Shown piece by piece: positions 40,400 to 44,266 of a DNA stretch of 44,266 bases. The translations under genes were made by a program, and so were the position numbers. Source of the stretch: Promethearchaeota archaeon (GTDB taxonomy: Archaea > Asgardarchaeota > Lokiarchaeia > Sigynarchaeales > SOKP01); the NCBI GenBank assembly GCA_013375495.1, contig JABXKC010000032.1:363-44628 (forward strand). Reading direction: 5' to 3'. How positions within the stretch are numbered: the stretch's first letter is position 1; each line of letters starts with the position of its first letter. A model generated the notes under the pieces. The model was not told where the DNA came from and ran no database searches. It saw only the letters and a program-made list of their open reading frames with translations.

Positions 40400-42157
40400 A
40401 TGGCTAATATGTTTTTATTTTTAACTGCTTTATGTTTTCTAATTAACTTATTATACTACTTCTACAGAAGAAGAGGGTATTCTTTCTCAAAATTAAAATA
40501 TATCATTTTACTCCTTTTTTTTATTACCTTTATTTTTTTGTTAATTGATATTCCCTTATTTCTACTAAAAGACGCGGAGTACGTCTTAGAAAAGTTTAAT
40601 TCCTATATTGTAGAAGTTTTTATTTTTAATATATCTGTAATTTTTCTCTGTTTTGCTATAATCCTCTATTTCTTAAATCTTTTTAAAGGAGATCAAATGG
40701 AAATAAATTTAGAGAATCCTTCGTTTAGAGTTTCTAAAGAGGGTTCAATCAGAATTGGAAGAATAATGAGAGGCGATTCACAAAAATACAGTTTTTTTCT
40801 TTCAATTAAGGATCTTGAGAAGCACATGTTTATTTGTGGGTCAACGGGAACTGGTAAAAGTAATTTTATGCAAAACTTCTTAATTAATTTTACCAAATAT
40901 CATGAAAAACCGTTCTTTTTAGTAGAATTTAAGGGAGAATACCATTTTTTACAAGATAAATTAAAAGATTTAATAATACTCTGGCCAGGAGAAAATTTTT
41001 CAATTAATATTTTCGATCCTTTAGATGCCAATCCGAAGATTCATGCCGAAAGAATTTTTGATATTTTAAAAAGCGGGCAATTCCTAGATGATAGTGCAGA
41101 ATATTCACCTCAAATGGAAAGAGTTTTAATCGAAATACTAACAATAGTTTGTGAGAATAAAGATTTGCAAAGTTGGGAGGGTTTTGAGCGAAAATGTAAA
41201 GATTACCTTGATAAAAAAAAAAATGAAATCCCTATGCTAAAACAGACGCTAATTAGTCTTAAAAATCGAATTAGAAGATTTTCAATAGGACCGATGAAAG
41301 CAATCTTTGATACAGATTCAACCCTTTCGATTTCTAAACTTTTCAACCAAAAGGTTATTTTAGATTTAAGCTCAATTATTCGTCTTGGTGGCGAAAAAGA
41401 AGATGCGCTCTTCTTTTTGAATATGGTATTGAAATATTTATGGGATCGAAATCTATCAAAAGGAGCTAACAATTATGAGGGAATAAATCACATAACCATC
41501 ATCGAAGATGCTCAATATTTTGCTCCACAAGATATATCAAAAAAGACAAAACTTACGTCTTATTTAGAGGACATTGCACTCCTGCAAAGAGGTACTGGAG
41601 AATGTTTAATAACCATAGCAACTCGTCCAAATATCAGTAAAGAAATATTAGCTAACAACGGTGTCGTTTTAACCTTTAAAAACCACATTGAAAAAGATAT
41701 CATGTGCGAACTTTTAAATTTAAATCTTGAAAAAAAAAATTATTTGTCTATGTTGGAGGAAGGCTATTGCATTATACGGGTAAATTCAATTAAAGAACCG
41801 TTTCTACTTGGAGTGCCTTACATTAAGAGAAATACGATAACTGTTTCTGATATTACCAGAAAAAATCAAGAAATTCTGGAGAATAGTCAAACAATTTTAG
41901 ATTCAAAAACAGAAATACCATACAAGTCTAAGAAGATAAACAAAAAGGCTTTCGCAGATATTAAAAAGTCGATTCTTAAATATTCTGTGTCTTCAAATCC
42001 ATCTAAAAACAAAAAAAACCATGTTTTAGAACCTGACAATGAAGAAGGAGAGGATTTCCTCCTTTTAAACAAGAATAATTCGTCAAATAAGAAGGATTAC
42101 GATAATTTTAATGCTTTTATAAATAAATTATATAACGAACAAGAAAAAAACAAATAA
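40400..42157 (+). CDS. Membrane-anchored HerA/FtsK-like DNA-pumping ATPase
   Basis: A 585-residue protein with three predicted membrane helices at the N-terminus (about 3-22, 34-54, 74-95), then a short strand region and an ASCE ATPase of the HerA-FtsK/VirB4 group. Walker A is CGSTGTGKSNFM (about 148-159). Walker B is HITIIEDAQYFAP (about 370-382), with the E-D-A-x-x-F pattern of HerA-like proteins. Sensor and finger segments IALLQRGTGECLITIATRPN follow. HerA itself is soluble and paired with NurA; no nurA is nearby. Membrane-bound relatives include the conjugative coupling proteins, but no other transfer genes are here. The C-terminal 100 residues are charged and probably disordered. It may move DNA at the membrane. 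Confidence 0.75.
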   Translation: MANMFLFLTALCFLINLLYYFYRRRGYSFSKLKYIILLLFFITFIFLLIDIPLFLLKDAEYVLEKFNSYIVEVFIFNISVIFLCFAIILYFLNLFKGDQMEINLENPSFRVSKEGSIRIGRIMRGDSQKYSFFLSIKDLEKHMFICGSTGTGKSNFMQNFLINFTKYHEKPFFLVEFKGEYHFLQDKLKDLIILWPGENFSINIFDPLDANPKIHAERIFDILKSGQFLDDSAEYSPQMERVLIEILTIVCENKDLQSWEGFERKCKDYLDKKKNEIPMLKQTLISLKNRIRRFSIGPMKAIFDTDSTLSISKLFNQKVILDLSSIIRLGGEKEDALFFLNMVLKYLWDRNLSKGANNYEGINHITIIEDAQYFAPQDISKKTKLTSYLEDIALLQRGTGECLITIATRPNISKEILANNGVVLTFKNHIEKDIMCELLNLNLEKKNYLSMLEEGYCIIRVNSIKEPFLLGVPYIKRNTITVSDITRKNQEILENSQTILDSKTEIPYKSKKINKKAFADIKKSILKYSVSSNPSKNKKNHVLEPDNEEGEDFLLLNKNNSSNKKDYDNFNAFINKLYNEQEKNK

Positions 42158-42189
42158 ATTTTAAGACATCAGCATAATTGTACCTAATA

Positions 42190-43401
42190 ATGACTTTTTT
42201 AATAGGAATAGTTGGAAAGCCAAGTGCTGGAAAATCGACATTCTTAAATGCTGCTTGTTTAACAAATGCAAAAGTGAGTGAATTACCTTTTACAACCATT
42301 GAACCAAATAAAGGAATAGCTTATGTAAAAACAAAATGTGTTTGTAAGGATTTGAACCTTAAGGACGATCCTAAAAATTCCTACTGTCTTAATGGCAATC
42401 GTTTTATTCCTGTAAATGTACTTGATGTTGCTGGTTTAGTTCCGGATGCTCATAAAGGGAAAGGATTAGGAAATAGATTTCTTAACGATTTAAGTAAAGC
42501 AGATTTATTGATTCATATAGTCGACATCAGTGGTTCACTTGATAAATCGGGAAAAAGGATAAAAGTTGGTGAAAATGATCCCTACGAAGATGTAGTATTC
42601 CTTGAAAACGAGATCAACCTTTGGTTTAAGCAAATTTTAGAAAGAGAAGATTGGACTAAATTTATTAAATCCCATGCTAGAGAAAGGAAAATATTTATTG
42701 AAGAATTGTATAAACGGCTTTCAGGAATTAAAATTAATAAAAATCAAATCATATTAGCGCTTAAAAATTCGAATTTAGAGGAAAAAAATCCTTCTTTATG
42801 GTCAGACGAAGATCTTTTAAGCTTTTCTACAAAATTAAGAGAGATATCAAAGCCTATACTTATATTGGCCAATAAAATTGATAAGGAAATAGGTTTGGAA
42901 AATTATACAAAATTAAAGAATAAAATTGAAGGAGAAATTATTCCTTGTAGTGCTTTAGCAGAATTTTTCTTAAGAAAATACCACCAAGAAAAAAAAATTG
43001 AATATATGCCGGGATCTAATAATTTCACTATTTTAAACGAAAGTAACTTAGGCCACAATGAATTAGAAATGCTAAAGAACATTCGTGAGAAAATTCTAGT
43101 GACATTTAGCGAAACAGGCATTCAGAACGCACTAACCTTCGCTGTTTTTGACATACTAAACCAAATTTGTGTTTATCCGGTATCAGATCTTAATAAATTC
43201 TCAGATAATAATGATAATGTTTTACCAGATGCATTTTTAGTCAAGCAAGGCACTATGTTGAGGAATTTTATTCGAGATAAAATCCATACTGATTTAGCAG
43301 ATCACTTTATTTTTGGTATTGATGCCAGAACAAAGAAAAGACTAGGAGAAAATTACGAATTAAAACATAACGACATTATTAAAATAATTACTTCTAAATA
43401 G
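42190..43401 (+). CDS. YchF/Ygr210-type Obg-family GTPase with TGS domain
   Basis: A translation-associated GTPase/ATPase of 403 residues. G1 is IVGKPSAGKSTFLN at the N-terminus, G3 is VLDVAGLVPDAHKGKGLGN, and G4 is LANKIDKE, the latter being NKxD rather than the NxxE of bacterial YchF. The C-terminal TGS domain shows LPDAFLVKQGTMLRNFIRDK and ends DIIKIITSK. This is the archaeal and eukaryotic Ygr210-like clade. ATG 42190 is chosen; the TTG at 42178 would add four residues. It follows the HerA-like gene on the same strand with a 32-base gap, so they may be co-transcribed. Confidence 0.9.
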   Translation: MTFLIGIVGKPSAGKSTFLNAACLTNAKVSELPFTTIEPNKGIAYVKTKCVCKDLNLKDDPKNSYCLNGNRFIPVNVLDVAGLVPDAHKGKGLGNRFLNDLSKADLLIHIVDISGSLDKSGKRIKVGENDPYEDVVFLENEINLWFKQILEREDWTKFIKSHARERKIFIEELYKRLSGIKINKNQIILALKNSNLEEKNPSLWSDEDLLSFSTKLREISKPILILANKIDKEIGLENYTKLKNKIEGEIIPCSALAEFFLRKYHQEKKIEYMPGSNNFTILNESNLGHNELEMLKNIREKILVTFSETGIQNALTFAVFDILNQICVYPVSDLNKFSDNNDNVLPDAFLVKQGTMLRNFIRDKIHTDLADHFIFGIDARTKKRLGENYELKHNDIIKIITSK

Positions 43402-43405
43402 TAAG

Positions 43406-43564
43406 TTATTCTTCTCTTGAAGTTAATAACACATATACTAAAATAATAATTAACAATAAAATTCCAAGTAGAACTAGGACAAAATTAAAGACTTCTTGCT
43501 CTGGAGTCAATTCTACTTGAAATAAAAATAGAATAACCAACACAAAATAGCTTACTAACTTCAT
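43406..43564 (-). CDS. Small membrane protein, 52 residues
   Basis: A short ATG-initiated frame whose product is nearly all hydrophobic: MKLVSYFVLVILFLFQVELT is a possible signal anchor, then a short acidic turn (PEQEVF), a second helix (VLVLLGILLLIIILVYVLL) and a charged end TSREE. The two-helix hairpin topology is the only feature that can be seen. It occupies the gap between the convergent GTPase gene and tRNA-Ala, and the ordered hydrophobic and charged pattern argues against a chance frame. Function is unknown. Confidence 0.5.
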   Translation of the reverse strand: MKLVSYFVLVILFLFQVELTPEQEVFNFVLVLLGILLLIIILVYVLLTSREE

Positions 43565-43636
43565 GATATTAATTCATATTATATAAAGTATAATTAAAAA
43601 AATTTCTGAATTTTATTAATTTTACTTATGATAAAA

Positions 43637-43738
43637 TGGACCTGACGGGAATTGAACCCGTGACCTCTTGAGTGCAAATCTTGTATTAAACGAATAGTTT
43701 TAAATACGTCAAGCGATCTGCTACTGATCTACAGGCCC
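43637..43738 (-). tRNA. tRNA-Ala(TGC) with a non-canonical intron
   Basis: Acceptor GGGCCTG (43738-43732) with CAGGTCC (43644-43638) and A73; D-arm GATC-AGTAGCA-GATC; T-arm ACGGG-TTCAATT-CCCGT. The anticodon stem CTTGA/TCAAG is separated by 37 bases. Taking out about 30 (43707-43678) gives the loop C-T-T-G-C-A-C, anticodon TGC, and 72 nt. The intron, at about 32/33 (one to two bases ambiguous), has a GTAT...ATAC hairpin with TAAAC/GTTTA. It is about 72 bases downstream of the 16S gene on the same strand, the usual archaeal spacer position. Confidence 0.88.
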
Positions 43739-43809
43739 CTAATGAAAAAAAGAGTAAAAGTTAATTAAGAACCCAAAAAGTGATATTGAGATATTGTTGT
43801 TTTTAAAAA

Positions 43810-44266
<457 letters not shown>

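Overview
The window looks like a chromosomal segment of an Asgard archaeon, most likely a Lokiarchaeia-type lineage. That placement is inference from gene content and strong A+T richness, because the 16S fragment could not be searched. Archaeal hallmarks are TFB, RpoP, aRF1, aIF1, aIF2-beta, group II chaperonin, NMD3, RIO1, pantoate kinase with phosphopantoate-beta-alanine ligase, and tRNA introns. Asgard-like hallmarks are a Ras/Rab-like small GTPase beside a tandem roadblock protein, a second roadblock-like protein, an RPA32-like protein, a RING-like zinc protein and a Get3-type ATPase. Genes are densely packed on both strands. There is no phage, insertion sequence or CRISPR array, so this is core genome rather than an island.

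Layout. 1-9.1 kb: end of a nitrilase-family gene, DUF72, ketopantoate reductase, N-acetyltransferase, phosphopantoate-beta-alanine ligase, aRF1, Get3/ArsA ATPase, tRNA thiolase and site-2 protease. 9.2-14.4 kb: a PC4/Whirly-like protein, initiator tRNA-Met with two introns, an RPA32-like protein, then a translation and ribosome-biogenesis run (aIF2-beta, DUF424, NMD3, RIO1, Pno1/Dim2-like KH protein). 14.4-20.2 kb: FtsZ, a PLP decarboxylase with a glycosyltransferase, a SWIM-finger protein, a ThiI-like PP-loop protein and a cysteine-cluster protein. 20.4-26 kb: PAC2 protein, RpoP (49 codons), TFB, zinc-finger protein, roadblock-like protein, aldolase-type ADH synthase and a PAC3/4-like protein. 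26-34.9 kb: tRNA-Leu(CAA) with two introns, UMP kinase, pantoate kinase, ProC, MfnB, RING-like protein, HisA-like barrel, multi-OB RPA and PfkB kinase. 35-38.3 kb: aIF1, small GTPase, three tRNAs, tandem roadblock protein and Tsr3. 38.4-44.3 kb: thermosome, membrane-anchored HerA-like ATPase, YchF/Ygr210-type GTPase, a small membrane protein, tRNA-Ala with an intron, and the 3' part of 16S rRNA.

The genes fit together as core information processing (initiation, termination, 40S-like maturation, ssDNA binding, basal transcription), protein quality control, archaeal CoA synthesis, and GTPase/roadblock signalling. Two observations deserve most attention. First, four of six tRNAs are interrupted by six introns, most at non-canonical positions including the T-loop and D-arm. 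Second, two well-conserved genes, aIF1 and ADH synthase, have no ATG/GTG/TTG in frame but each has an ATT preceded by a Shine-Dalgarno-like GTGA. For aIF1, a start-codon fidelity factor, this would parallel the AUU start of bacterial infC. A homopolymer indel in the assembly is the main alternative.
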